A stretch of DNA of 64,000 nucleotides, from contig LSAX01000007.1 in NCBI GenBank assembly GCA_001557505.1, positions 1,798,001 to 1,862,000 on the forward strand. Reading direction: 5' to 3'. The position numbers and the translations under genes are program-made. Below the pieces are notes generated by a model. It was not told where the DNA came from. It worked only from the letters and a program-made list of their open reading frames with translations, and ran no database searches. Within the stretch, counting starts at the first letter, position 1. Every line of letters begins with the position of its first letter. Source of the stretch: Reticulascus tulasneorum. Its lineage: Eukaryota > Ascomycota > Sordariomycetes > Glomerellales > Reticulascaceae. Shown here one piece after another: positions 11,702 to 23,700 of this stretch.

Positions 11702-14700
11702 ATGACTGCTGCTGTCCAAGAGCTCGCCGTCCGTCCCTCGGAGCTCAACCTTCGACAGCAGAGCTATTCGAAATCACCCTCCTACCAAGGCCGCCACCCG
11801 GCCGCGACGACCGCTGCGCAAGCGTCCCTCTCAGCCGATAATACTGCGCGTGTGGGTGTTAATGGCAGCTCGAATACGATGCCGTCGATAATAGGACTGA
11901 ACGGTTCCTCCACTGCGTTGGTCGACGCAGCAGACCCATCTCGTCGTCCAAACTCTTCCCTAGCTGCCGCGCGAGGGCATTCGCCCGATGCGCAAGCAAA
12001 CTCCAACAAGCGCCCGTCCAGCGCCCCTGGCAGCAAGCAGAATCTTACTGCTATTACCCAGCTTCACGAGCATGTAGAACCTGACCGAGTAAAGAGACCG
12101 GGGAAGCCGATGCTGCTGCGGTCCAGAAGCGAGTACGGCGGCCTCCGGGTTGAGGAGCATGATCATTCCGAGGATGAAATATACGATTGGGGAGCAAGGC
12201 ATGGATTCGAGGACCATTACCAGTCCGAAGACGTAATAAGGCAACTTGCAAATGTGAGTCTCGACTTCCTTTTCCTGATGCGGTTGCTTGCAATTTGGCC
12301 TTTCCAAACAGCTTGCAGCGGCCATCAATTTTGGCTTATTCCTTTGCCCCCTCCCTGCTATCCAAACATCCAACCTGTGTTCTACTTGGGAAGGCGCATG
12401 TGGAAGTGGAAGGCATACTACTCCAAGCTTCTCGCGACCTCCCGCAGAGTTCCAGGACCAGTAGGGCAACTGGCAAGACCGTTGGGGGTAGTGGCCTACG
12501 ATGTCCGCGAGCATACCGCCTCGAACAAAACCCCCTGATGGTGAAATGGCAATGGCAGCCTTGTTGCGCATTGACGCGCTTGAAGATGACTCCATTGCGC
12601 TGCGCATGAGATACTGGGACTCGTTGATTTTAGCGCGCAAAGACGTAACGGGAACTGCTGCTAACTCCCGCGTTCAGAATTGGTACATGTACTGGACCGA
12701 CAAGAGACACGAATCGACCGGCAAGCCGAAGGCACCACCACACGAGCTGCAAGATTGGCGCATGAGGGACAGGCTGAAGACCATTTCTGCAGCTCTCGCT
12801 GTCTGCCTCAATATCTCGGTCGAACCTCCCGATCAGCTGAAGACAAATCCGGGCGCAAAGTTGGAAGCTTGGACCGACCCAACAAACCCTCCTCCTCAGA
12901 AGGCTCTGGAGAATATTGGAAAAGCCCTTCAGGCGCAGTACGAGACACTTGCCATCCGAACAAGATACAAGCAATATTTGGATCCGTCCGTTGAAGAGAC
13001 AAAGAAGTTCTGCATCTCGCTCCGAAGAAACGCAAAGGATGAACGAGTCCTCCTACACTACAATGGTCACGGTGTGCCGAAACCAACGGCATCGGGGGAG
13101 ATTTGGGTTTTCAATAAGAACTATACGCAGTACATACCTGTGTCCCTCTACGACCTGCAGCATTGGCTCCAAGCACCGACAATCTTCGTGTGGGACTGCT
13201 CTGAGGCTGGGAACATTCTCAACAACTACCATCGGTTTGTTGAAAAACACGAGCAAGAAGAAGATGAGAATGCTGCCCGGGACCCGAACTACGAGAAGAC
13301 AGCCTTCCGACCATACATACATCTTGCGGCTTGTGGAGTCAAGGAAAACCTTCCCACTAACCCCCTTCTACCAGCTGACTTATTCACCGCCTGTCTAACC
13401 ACGCCAATCGAAATGGCGCTGTGGTTCTTCGTTCTCCAAAACCCACTAAAGACGAACATTTCCCCCGAGCGGGCTAAGAAACTCCCAGGACGCCTTCAAG
13501 AGAGGCGAACTCCTCTTGGAGAACTCAATTGGATATTTACTGCCATCACGGACACAATAGCATGGACAACATTGCCTCGTCACCTCTTCCGAAAATTCTT
13601 TAGACAAGATCTTATGGTGGCTGCTTTGTTTCGAAATTTCTTACTGGCCCAGAGAATCATGTCAGTCTATGGGTGCCATCCGCAGTCCTATCCGGAGCTT
13701 CCCGAGACCCGTCAGCATCCCCTTTGGGAAAGCTGGGACTTAGCCGTAGACATGGCCCTCGCACAGCTTCCCATGTTGGAAAAGAAAGAGAATGAGGGAA
13801 TCGAATACGAGTACCAAAACTCCACATTCTTCACCGAGCAGTTGACAGCCTTCGATGTCTATCTCACCCGGGGTGGTGCAATGTCACAAAAACCCCCAGA
13901 ACAGTTGCCTGTGGTCCTTCAAGTCCTCCTTAGTCAGCAGCACAGAGTTAGAGCCCTGATTCTGCTCGGAAGATTTCTTGATCTGGGTCCTTGGGCCGTT
14001 CAACTGGCATTGAGCATAGGAATATTTCCGTATGTTCTAAAGCTGCTCCAGTCGGCGGCAGCCGAATTGAAGCCCGTGATGGTCTTCATCTGGACCAGGA
14101 TCCTGGCTGTGGACATTTCCTGCCAGCAAGATTTGATCAAAGACAGCGGCTACAATTATTTTTCTCAGATCTTGAAGCCCTCGGAAGGATTGCCGGTTGT
14201 CGACGGCGCGGAGCACAAGGCCATGTGTGCTTTCATTCTGTCGATGCTATGCAAGAATTACAAGCCTGGCCAGCATGTCTGCAACCAGACAGACATCATG
14301 ACATACTGTCTGACACACCTGCAAAACGACGAGAATCCCCTCCTACGCCAGTGGGCATGCTTGTGTATAAGCCAACTGTGGCAGGAACTTCCCGAGGCTA
14401 AATGGAGAGGGATTAGGGAAAACGCACCAGCCAAACTTTCATATCTAACGAAGGATCCTTGCTGTGAAGTGCGAGCGGCGATGCTATATGCGATGACTAC
14501 CTTCCTGGGAATCATTGACTTGACCGATGAGGTCGCTCGCGTCGAGGAGTCGATAGCCTGGACATTGTTGGACATGGCAAACGACGGGAGCGCCATGGTA
14601 CGGCGAGAGTTCCTCGTTTTCCTATCACATTTCATCATCCGATTCGAGAGCAAGTTCATTGTTGCCGCATATGAGCAATTGCAAGAAGAAAGGGAATATC

Positions 14701-16600
14701 TTCTCTTCCCTCCCGAAGACGATGGTCAAGACCACAAGATGGGGTTGCACTACGCAAGATTGGATAACAGAAATAAGGACGGGACGATCAAAGCCGCAGT
14801 GCGCGGCTTCGCTCACAACACTGTCTTTGCGGCATGCTGGAAGCACGCTCTAATGCTGAACGTAGATCCTCACCCAGAAGTGCAACGGGACGCCACAATT
14901 GTCGTCGACTATGTGCATAATACCCTCTTGCACTCCCCTATCGGCGAGCAGGCTCAGACTCTTATGGACGACATTCGAAAAAGAGCGAAGAAGACATCGG
15001 CAAAATCTCAAACCTTGTCAATCCAACGAAGTAGCTTGGTCGGCGCTGCCAATGTTCTCGGCACGCCTCCGCTGCCTTCTCCAGGTCTTCTACGCAGAAC
15101 TGCAAGCCTTTTGTTTCAGTTACCCCTATTCGGTAGTGACGGGGATAAGGGAACAAATGAAAAGGCGAACTTTTCGAACCCATCACTCTCTCCAGGAGTT
15201 CAAAGAACGGGATCTCAAAAGCTGAAAGTCTCGCCCGAGTACGCGGCAGCACCACCCGAGCAACATGACCAAGCAGCCGTTGCTGCCAACTATCATATTG
15301 CCGACGAACCCGTATCTGGAGGCTATCAAGATCGAAAATTGGCAGAAGCTCCGACTTTACCTCTTCCAAGCACATTCTTGGAATGGTCAATTGAATACTT
15401 CCGCGAACCTCAAATGAAGCCAAGTGAATCAGATGAACCCGGCAGCACAGAGTACAACGAACGACTCTGGAGGCGATCTCGGAATGAAAATATCCTCTCC
15501 GAGACGCAGCCGTTGAAACAGTACGCGGGTAGCCACAAGTGGAATAATCAACTTGGCGTCATAAATAATGGCGCTCAGCCCGCCAAACTGGCATTCCACC
15601 AGTTCGAGGACCACCTTGCGGTTGCAGATGATGGTAATACCGTATTTGTATGGGACTGGAAGAAGCAGGGCCGACTCAGCAAGTTCTCCAATGGCAACCC
15701 TGAAGGTTCGAGAATAAGCGATATGAAGTTCATCAATGAGGACGATCAAGCGTTCCTCATGACTGGCTCCTCTGACGGCGTCCTTCGGGTTTACCGCAAC
15801 TACGACTCAGACAAGTCGATCCAGCTGGCATCTGCTTGGCGAGCGCTAACACATATGGTGCCAAGCACTGTGAACTCTGGAATGGTCTTTGACTGGCAGC
15901 AAGCGACAGGGCGAGTCTTGGTGGCTGGTGATGTCAGGGTTATCCGGGTGTGGTCTGCGGCCAATGAGACATGCATCATGGACATCCCAGCCCGATCTGG
16001 CTCCTGTGTGACATCTTTGACGTCGGATCAGATGACTGGTAACACCCTCGTAGCCGGCTTCGGAGACGGAGCAGTTCGTGTTTTTGACACACGACTAAGA
16101 GCCCAAGAGTCCATGGTTAAGAAGTGGAAGGATGACACGGACAGGCAATGGATCAAGAGTGTCCATATGCAACGTGGCGGCCAGAGGGAGCTCCTGAGCG
16201 CAAGCAGAAATGGTAAAGTGAAACTGTGGGACATCCGTATGGACCGGCCTCTCCACGTGTTCCAAACGACGAGAGATACTCTTCGAACAGCAAGTACACA
16301 CGAACACTTGCCAGTCTTTGCTGTGTAAGTCTCTGTCTACCTTTTTTTATAGTTGGTATGAGGTTGCTAACATATCGAAGTGGAACGTCTGCGCATTCCG
16401 TCAAGGTCTTCAATCTCGATGGCCACGAACTATCCCGGCTTGAGCCGTACTCCAGCTTTCTACAACAAAACCGCGGATCGCCGATTTCAGCGACTGCTTT
16501 CCATCCTCATCGCCCAATTCTAGGGGCCGCAGCCCGTGGGGATTACCATATCAACCTGTTTACCTGCGAAAAGTCGGAATCACTTCCGAGCAATGCTTAG
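11702..16600 (+). CDS. kog1: Raptor/Kog1, TORC1 scaffold subunit
   Basis: Three exons (11702-12253, 12678-16324, 16381-16600) give 1472 residues, a normal length for the family. Raptor is the subunit of the TOR complex 1 kinase that recruits substrates at the vacuolar surface. Exon 1 encodes a low-complexity N-terminus ending in YDWGARHGFEDHY, typical of fungal Kog1. Exon 2 opens with the conserved TDKRHE and DWRMRDRLKT blocks. The caspase-like Raptor N domain follows, with HYNGHGVPKP and WDCSEAG at the positions of the caspase His/Cys dyad. A HEAT-like helical region comes next, then WD40 repeats that continue across the last intron into exon 3 (TSAHSVKVFNLDGHELS). Intron 1 is long (424 nt) but has a CTAAC branch site 13 nt before the CAG acceptor. 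The exon 2 frame stays open upstream of that acceptor to about 12501, so an automated model could wrongly extend it. Confidence 0.95.
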
Positions 16601-17344
16601 AGAGCACGTGGGCGGGCAAGAAGTTACTAATGATCGCGGGGCCTCGGGCTTGTTGCCCGCGCCAAAAGGGGTTTGACGTTTCTATTTCTTCCAATCTTAT
16701 ACGGCTGCATATCACGATAGGACTGGTGGGCGTTGGCATTTGGATCGAGTGATGGTTTGGGTCAATTGAATTGGCAGGCATCATCAAATCCTAGTATTTA
16801 ATTAGCGTTAGGGTTAAATCAACGATCCCTCAAATTCCTGGGTAATTGGGCCAATAAGGTCGGCAAATCGTGCGAAGGAGTATAGGTTCCTGTTGTAGCT
16901 AAGAATGTTTAGATAGAGGAGAGTAATGAGAGCTAGCTTAAACCGATGACTATGGCCCGAGAGCTTTTGCTGCTGAACATTAAGAGTGTAAATGTTATTT
17001 TCAAATCAGGAACTCGGGTTGTCATCACGATCAAACTCCCGCTAGTCCAGCTGGAAGTAGAGCTAACATGTTTAGGGTGGCTTTGCTTGTGTTTGTAGAG
17101 GTTTCGAGGCTGGATATTGGACAGAGAGCGAGATCCGTCCACGTGAGGAGTAGAAGCAGTCACAAGTGGCTTGTAAAAGAGCGTCATGCAATAAAGGATT
17201 ATTGTTTGATTCTGTCAGGTAGGCGGTACCATAGGTCCAACGCCGTAGAGAAACTTGGGAATCAGTCCTGCGAGACCATCACGCGTACGCCTAATATCCG
17301 AACCAGCAATCGCTCATCATCTCCCGTAGGAGTGGGCGAGTAGC
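16601..17344. other. Intergenic region between convergent KOG1 and small-protein gene
   Basis: These are the 3' flanks of two convergent genes. Nothing else is supported. Confidence 0.5.
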
Positions 17345-17725
17345 CTAGTGCTCCTTGTCGGCAACGAAGAATTCCTTGCCCGTGGAGTCCTTGTACTTGC
17401 CCCGAATGAAATCACTGATCTGCTCATCCTTTGCCTGTTCGATGGCGCTCTCGTTGCTCTGGTCGCCTCCACCGAGCTTCTCTTGGACAAAGTCGACAGC
17501 TATGGAGTAAATTTAACAACTAGTGCAAGAGACGACGGACCGAGGGGGAAATGGTAGCTCACCCTTGTCAAGACCATCTTCCTTGTGCTCGCTGCTCTGA
17601 CCGCCGCCAGCCAGGCCATTGAGCTTGTCCATGAAGCCGCCCGACTCCTGGCTCTTCTGCTCCTGTGGCTGGGACTGGCCCTCCGAGTTGTTGCCGCCGC
17701 CAACAGCCTTGTTGATGAAATCCAT
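17345..17725 (-). CDS. Small hydrophilic glycine-rich stress-type protein
   Basis: Two exons (17725-17563, 17499-17345) join in phase across a 63-nt intron and give 105 residues. The sequence is hydrophilic, rich in Gly, Gln, Ser, Asp and Lys, with no signal peptide or membrane segment. Two short units beginning with MDFINKAVGGG and VDFVQEKLGGG resemble each other, separated by MDKLNGLAGGG. The C-terminus ends DSTGKEFFVADKEH. I recognise the pattern from small proteins widespread in filamentous fungi, sometimes labelled DNA-damage or stress responsive, but no biochemical role is established to my knowledge. CCCCT/AGGGG elements upstream would fit stress induction, which is only inferred. Confidence 0.8.
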
Positions 17726-18742
17726 TGCGAAGTGTTTTGTTTTGTGTGATTGAAAAGTGGTCTGGGAGTGAAGGATGGAAGATTGACAAGCACAAGAGCG
17801 TGGGCTTTAAATATGTGTGGTTCAAGAAGAGGGATTTAGTGTAGGACTAGTAGTAGCTGGACGAAGGAGGGGTTTTATCAATCGAGATGCATCGTGGCGT
17901 AAGAGCACGAGATCTTGGCCGATTGCCCGCATCGTTAGCTGGCATGGCACAAGGTAAGGTAGGTAGGCACGTAGGTAGTTACATCATGGGCCCAGAGCCG
18001 GATGGAAGGTGCCACTGACGCAGGCCAAGTTCCAATGAGAAGGAGAGTTCTGTCCGGGAGGTGGGCTGGTGGATGCTTACTCTGGAGGCAAGCGACGGCT
18101 GAAGCTTGGAATGAGCGAGACATGCATCAGGATTCAGGCAAGTTGAGAGTGACGTTATTGGATTCCCGGTCGTTGGGCGGGTTTGCAGGGGGGGTCGAGA
18201 GACCCCTGTAGAGCTGATCTCCAGAGTGCGAAGTAACTAAGGTAATATGGGGATTGATGGATCCCTACATAGCTGACGATAAGATAAGACCCTCTGACGA
18301 CCTCGATATTTGCTCTACTAATTAACCAGCTTCAATTGTTTACTTACAGTCCACAGTCCTCTCTACCCTGCACCTACACTGTAATTTGTCTAGAATAGTC
18401 TATTCAGATGAATGGCATCCAGCAGTCAGCTACAATATAGTAATACAAGTCTTTGTGAATCTCGCAAGTAGAGACAGACGGTCGGTCTACTAGAGAGTGA
18501 TGCATTCATACATTGGTGACTGCCCGTGCAATGATGTGGTCGATAAGATAAGCCACAAGCGCTGGGAACCTAATTATTCTGAACCCGCCACAGCGGGGCT
18601 GGTGCGGCTTTGCCGGTTGACTCACTTGTCGGCGCGTCGCAAGAGCTTTTGCAAACAGCTATTAAACGCAAATATCGGCACGCAAAAGTCGCAAGACTCC
18701 GAGACTGAAGAAGGTCAGGATTGCTCTCGAGATTGCCTAGCC
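17726..18742. promoter_or_regulatory. Divergent upstream region of small-protein gene and VMS1
   Basis: This is 1 kb between two divergent starts. AGGGG/CCCCT pentamers, the core of the stress response element, occur at 17868-17872, 18187-18191 and 18203-18207. Pentamers of this kind also arise by chance, so function is tentative. No gene is supported. Confidence 0.35.
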
Positions 18743-20791
18743 ATGGAGAAGAAGAACGAAGACCTATTGCGGCGGCCGTTGTATCGTGAGTCGAGCGATC
18801 GCAAACCCCGCCATGCGCGAACAAAGCTCACCCCGCCATAGTCTACGATCTCCCATCAGATGTCTTGGACACCCTGACACTTAAGCTTGATGCCGATGAT
18901 CAAGCCCAAAGAGCCCTGGAAGCGCCTGGTACACCTCCGAAAGACAAGAACTCGAGTACAGAAAGCCTTGTCGGGTCGCAAGCATGCTCGTTGTGCAGCT
19001 TGACCTTTTCTTCTGTCCAAGATCAACGGAGCCACCTCAAGTCCGATGTACACAACTATAATCTCAAGCAGAAGCTTAGGGGGAACAAGCCAGTATCGGA
19101 GGTCGAGTTCGAGAAGTTGATTGGAGGTACGAGTAGTGGTTTGGTCGTTTTATTGCAGCTGTTGACCAGTCGCAGACCTCGATGAGAGTCTATCTGGCTC
19201 CGATTCCTCCGAGGACGAAGACGAAGATGAAGACAACTCTCGAAAGGAAACCACACTCACTGCCCTCCTCAAGAAGCAGGCGAATATTGCCGAGAAGAAC
19301 AATCCCAGTGCTGCTGACCAAGAAGAAGATTTTACCAAGCCGGGTCGGGGCCGGGGGACACCACCATTGATATGGTTCAACTCTCCAGTGCTATCAAAGA
19401 ACACGTTCTTTGGATTGTACAGAGCGATATTCACCGCCGAGGAACTACGAGACGAGTCGAAGATGGTCGATATCATCAAGAAGAAACAGCTAGCCCCAAT
19501 CGCGATGCCCAAAGTACCGAAGGACGGGAGCCTGCCGCAAATCGCGTACAAGGGCCCGCACATCTTCCTCTGCATGATCGGGGGTGGCCATTTCGCTGCC
19601 ATGGTGGTGTCGCTTGCGCCGCGACAGACGAAGAGCCACTTGGCAGGTCCGCTAAACCGGGAGGCTACTGTACTGGCGCATAAGACCTTTCATCGTTATA
19701 CGACGAGAAGGAAACAGGGAGGATCTCAGTCCGCAAACGACGCTGCAAAGGGTGCCGCTCACTCTGCTGGTTCTAGTCTTCGTCGTTACAACGAGCAAGC
19801 ACTCGTTGAGGATGTGAGGGAGCTGCTTCATGACTGGAAGGTGTTGCTGGACACGTCTGATTTACTATTCGTACGAGCGACTGGGGTCACAAACCGACGA
19901 ACACTCTTCGGGCCATATGAAGGACAGGTGCTTCGCGCAAATGATCCACGAATTCGCGGGTTTCCATTTAGCACGCGGCGCGCTACACAGAGCGAACTCA
20001 TGCGCTCTTTTATTGAGCTTACCCGGTTAAAGGTAAAAGAGGTCGACCCGGAACAGGAGTTGAAGTCACAAACCGAAGCTCCATCGACACAGCCAAAGAC
20101 TTCGAGCCCGAAGCCGACGAAACCAAAACTTTCGGAGGAGGAAGAAACAGCACTACTACATACTTCGCAGCTCCAAGCTTTGATTCGACGGTCTAAACTT
20201 CCTGCTTTGTTGTCGTATCTCAAGACGAATAGTCTTAGCCCTGATTTCCAGTTCTATCCGCCAGAACAGAATTACCATGCACCATCGCCTTTACACGTAG
20301 CAGCGGCCCAAAATGCGGCACCACTGATCCTCGGCTTACTGGCTCGAGGTGGCGCTGATCCCACCTTGAAGAATAAAGACGGGAAGACGGCATTTGAGCT
20401 CGCAGGAGACAGGGCAACACGAGATGCGTTCCGAGTCGCCCGCTCAGAGCTCGGGGAAGAGAAGTGGGATTGGGATTCAGCAAAGATACCAGCAGCCATG
20501 AGCAAGTCGGAAGCGGATGGCCGAGAAGAGCGGGAACGTAAGGAGAACGACAAAAAGGAAGCTGAACGGAGAAAGGCAGAGGAGAATAGACTACGATCTG
20601 AAGGCCCCAAGATTGGGGATAGGAAGTCTGTCAAACCTGGAACCCTGGGCGGTGGACCTATGAAGTCTGCGCAAGAGAAGAGGGAGGAAGAGGCGAGAGG
20701 ACTGACACCCGAGATGAGGATGAAGCTTGATAGAGAAAGGAGAGCGCGAGCCGCAGAGGAGAGACTAAAGAGGCTACGAGCTGAAAGTTGA
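18743..20791 (+). CDS. vms1: Vms1/ANKZF1, tRNA-cleaving release factor of ribosome quality control
   Basis: Three exons (18743-18785, 18842-19126, 19176-20791) give 647 residues, close to the yeast protein. The first exon is only 43 nt and supplies MEKKNEDLLRRPLYL. A C2H2 zinc finger (CSLC...HLKSDVH) follows, then an acidic linker, then the VLRF1 release-factor-like domain. Its catalytic GGSQ loop is intact, with Gln294 in the place of yeast Gln295. Ankyrin-type sequence (LHVAAAQN, LLARGGADPTLKNKDGKTA) comes next. At the C-terminus lies a Cdc48/VCP-interacting motif matching R-x5-A-A-x2-R (residues 629-639). Vms1 frees nascent chains from stalled 60S subunits by cleaving the peptidyl-tRNA at its CCA end, and it also acts at mitochondria. 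All key features are visible. RQC2 lies 25 kb downstream. Confidence 0.95.
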
Positions 20792-23700
20792 ATGGCCCAG
20801 TATTATGCCACCAGAGAGTAGAGTGTGATGAATTAGAATACTCTAGTCATAATCCCGAGTCTCTCTGGATCAGCAAGTTGCTTTACTTCCCTTCCCAGTG
20901 AATGCGGTGCCTAGTAGTGTCGCCCCCGTGTTCGTGTATTTTGGACATCCCATAGGCCCGTCAATGAGCATGTTAGTCTATTCGGTTCGCCTTGCACAGG
21001 AAACTGCACTACCAGCCCATTGTGAGACTATGATTTGCCGCTAGAGGCCTCCTGTATACTCATCTGATCTGCCAACTATAGGAGCGAACGACATGATCCC
21101 CCTATTGGCACGAGAAGGCTCATGCCACTAACATCTCGTGCTTCCAAGACCATTTGGATACGACTTTCCTGTTTGTATATCCATCTAGAGTCTGTATAGT
21201 CACCTCGCACCATGACCATCACCCACGGCTCAACATGCCAGAAAGGGGGATCCCTTGGTCGCATCGCCACCTCCTAAAGCGGTGAAGAAGAGGGGAACAG
21301 CGTCATGCTCCCGAACCACCCGCGTTGTGAAACGCCCTCCTCGGTGGAATAGGGTGCAGGCATCGTCACCACTTGGCTGTGGGGAACCCTAGCCTGGTTC
21401 CTGATTTCCGTGGAAACGCTCACAGCCACGGACAGACGTTGGAGTCAAACGCTGTGGCGGTGAGGGGGTGATGTGATGAGTTGGTTTGGTTTGGATCGAG
21501 TGGTGGGACCAGGCTTGGAGTGCATGAATGATGTGTGGCGAGCCGTTTGCGCATGGCTTATGCGCCGGCGATCTGATGGGAAGCTTGGAAGGCTGAGCGC
21601 CTGAGGGAGAGGACCTGCAAATGTGCACAGAAGGTGATGTTGAGATGGCTCTGGAACGACGGCACTGATGCGGGAGTTGGCGGACGCTTGCCTCGCCGCT
21701 TCGCTGCTGATAGAGCTTTTGAGATTACAAACAAGATGTCAAACGACCCAACTGGTGTCACAATCACCAACAAAACGAGATAGTCATCCAACACGAGCCC
21801 GCACCCCCAACAAACGGAGAGAAAAAAAAAAAAGAAATGATGCAGCACACACTTCTGCAAAACGACATCAGCGTCACTCGACGCCCAACCGACGTAGTAT
21901 TCGAGCCCTCGGCCAAATGCCCAAACAACATCGCGAGACAGCAGGAAAAGTGAAGATGGTGGTGAGGATTGGGGCGGAGCATCCCCAAACTCGAAACGCG
22001 GTGGGGAAGGGAAAAGCACTTTACATCCCTGGCCCAGCATCATGCTTAAAACACACACCGGGTTTTAGGAGCCTTTTCGGGGATGGGCGTTGGCCAGAGC
22101 GCTCCCACCGTTCCAAGGCCGCACCCTGCACTTTTTATCTTTCGGGTTTCGGGGTTTCTACGAGGATCACAGGCCTTGGTCAACTGAGTCGTTGCGGTCG
22201 TTGTGGATTTTGATGTGCGCCCAGGCCTGATGCCCTCTGCCGGTGGTTGCTGTCCATTTGGATACTTCCCCCCTTGAACTTACAAGAACATTAATTAGTC
22301 AGGTGGGACTCTGAAATTAGGGGCGCGTTACTCTATCTAATAGAGCAGGCAAGTACTGGAAATATATGAGAAGTGACTCGCTTTGGGCACACAGGTGGAC
22401 TTTGTCTAGAATAAGCGAAATAGACTCGGAGTAGGAACTGGAGCGGACAGTGTGAATCCCAGGGTTCGGTGGGCACAGAGCATGTTCGCATGCTCGTCAA
22501 CCAGGGACCGGCAGAGCACAGAGAGCCAGGCACGCCTGGTCAGTGAACGGTTCCCGACGATCATATGATCAGACCGGGGGTAGATATTATTTGCTCAGTC
22601 TCCTTGGGGTGGACACTGAGCAACATTGCATTGCTGGCCTGAAGAGCCAAGATGATCGACTGTAAACGGGAATTGTCTACATACATGGGATTCTCATCGG
22701 GCGACTGCGGCACTTGGCATTGTCAGGGAAGAACTTATATCGGTAGACAGATTGAACGAGTCATTACGCTTCTGTAGGTTGAAATTGGCATGATTTTAAA
22801 GATATGCCATCTGATCCAGACCAGCCGTCGTAGTAGGTCTGAGGGCATCCGAGGGTATGGGATGCACAGCAGCCATGATCGAAGGGTATCGTGAACACAT
22901 ACAGTTTCTGTTGAACCGTGTTAGCGCACTATGTAGGGCCGCTCATAGCCAAGTGCCAGTAGTCCCGAAGCGAATGCTGTACGCACGAACTTGTGTCCGT
23001 GAGCCGCATCTCTGCAAAAAGTAGACTGCCGCGCGATGGCAAGCAACCAAACGCACTGTCGAGATGGCAATGGCAAGTACGAAGTAGGGCCGCATGCAGC
23101 TGGGAAATTGGAGGTTTCCCACATTCGGAAGAGGCGCCGGGATGGGGTCTGCTTCTCAGATTCAGGTGGATGCTCGATTCGGCCACCTCCCTCCCCCGTC
23201 GCTCTGCCGAATACGGGCGGGCAGGCCCCCACAAACCTTCGCGGCAGCCGTTGAGAAGCCTGACCGTACGTCACTCGAGGTTTCCTGGAGTTTTCTTTTG
23301 TCCCTCGAGGGATGGAGGCGTTCAAGGTGGCGTCGACGAGAGTTTGACCTGCGTGTCTCGGTTCAAAGACTGGGGTGGGTGGATGGGAGGATATTTCAAG
23401 AGTCATGACTACTCCAGAAGAAGAAAGTCATGAGGGCAAATACGAACCTGCTGAGACCAATTGTTCTCCTCCGGGCCCTACGCGCAGAGCAATCGTCTCA
23501 GGCGGAAACGGTCCCTGGGAAGAAGCAAAGACGGAAATACCGTGGCCCAGTCGTTCTCGCGCTGAGCTCGGCGCAACGAGAGATTGATGAGGCCACCGAA
23601 ACTGGTCGGTGTCTAACATCAGTAGCCGCCTCGAGCGATCAATCCGTTCCCCCTGTGGGCACCTCGCTCAAATGGATTCAGAACTCCTCCAAGGATTTAA

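Noticed and set aside
11960..12640. 226-residue minus-strand open frame
   Set aside because: It overlaps KOG1 exon 1 and intron 1 in antisense, without recognisable domain or splice support.
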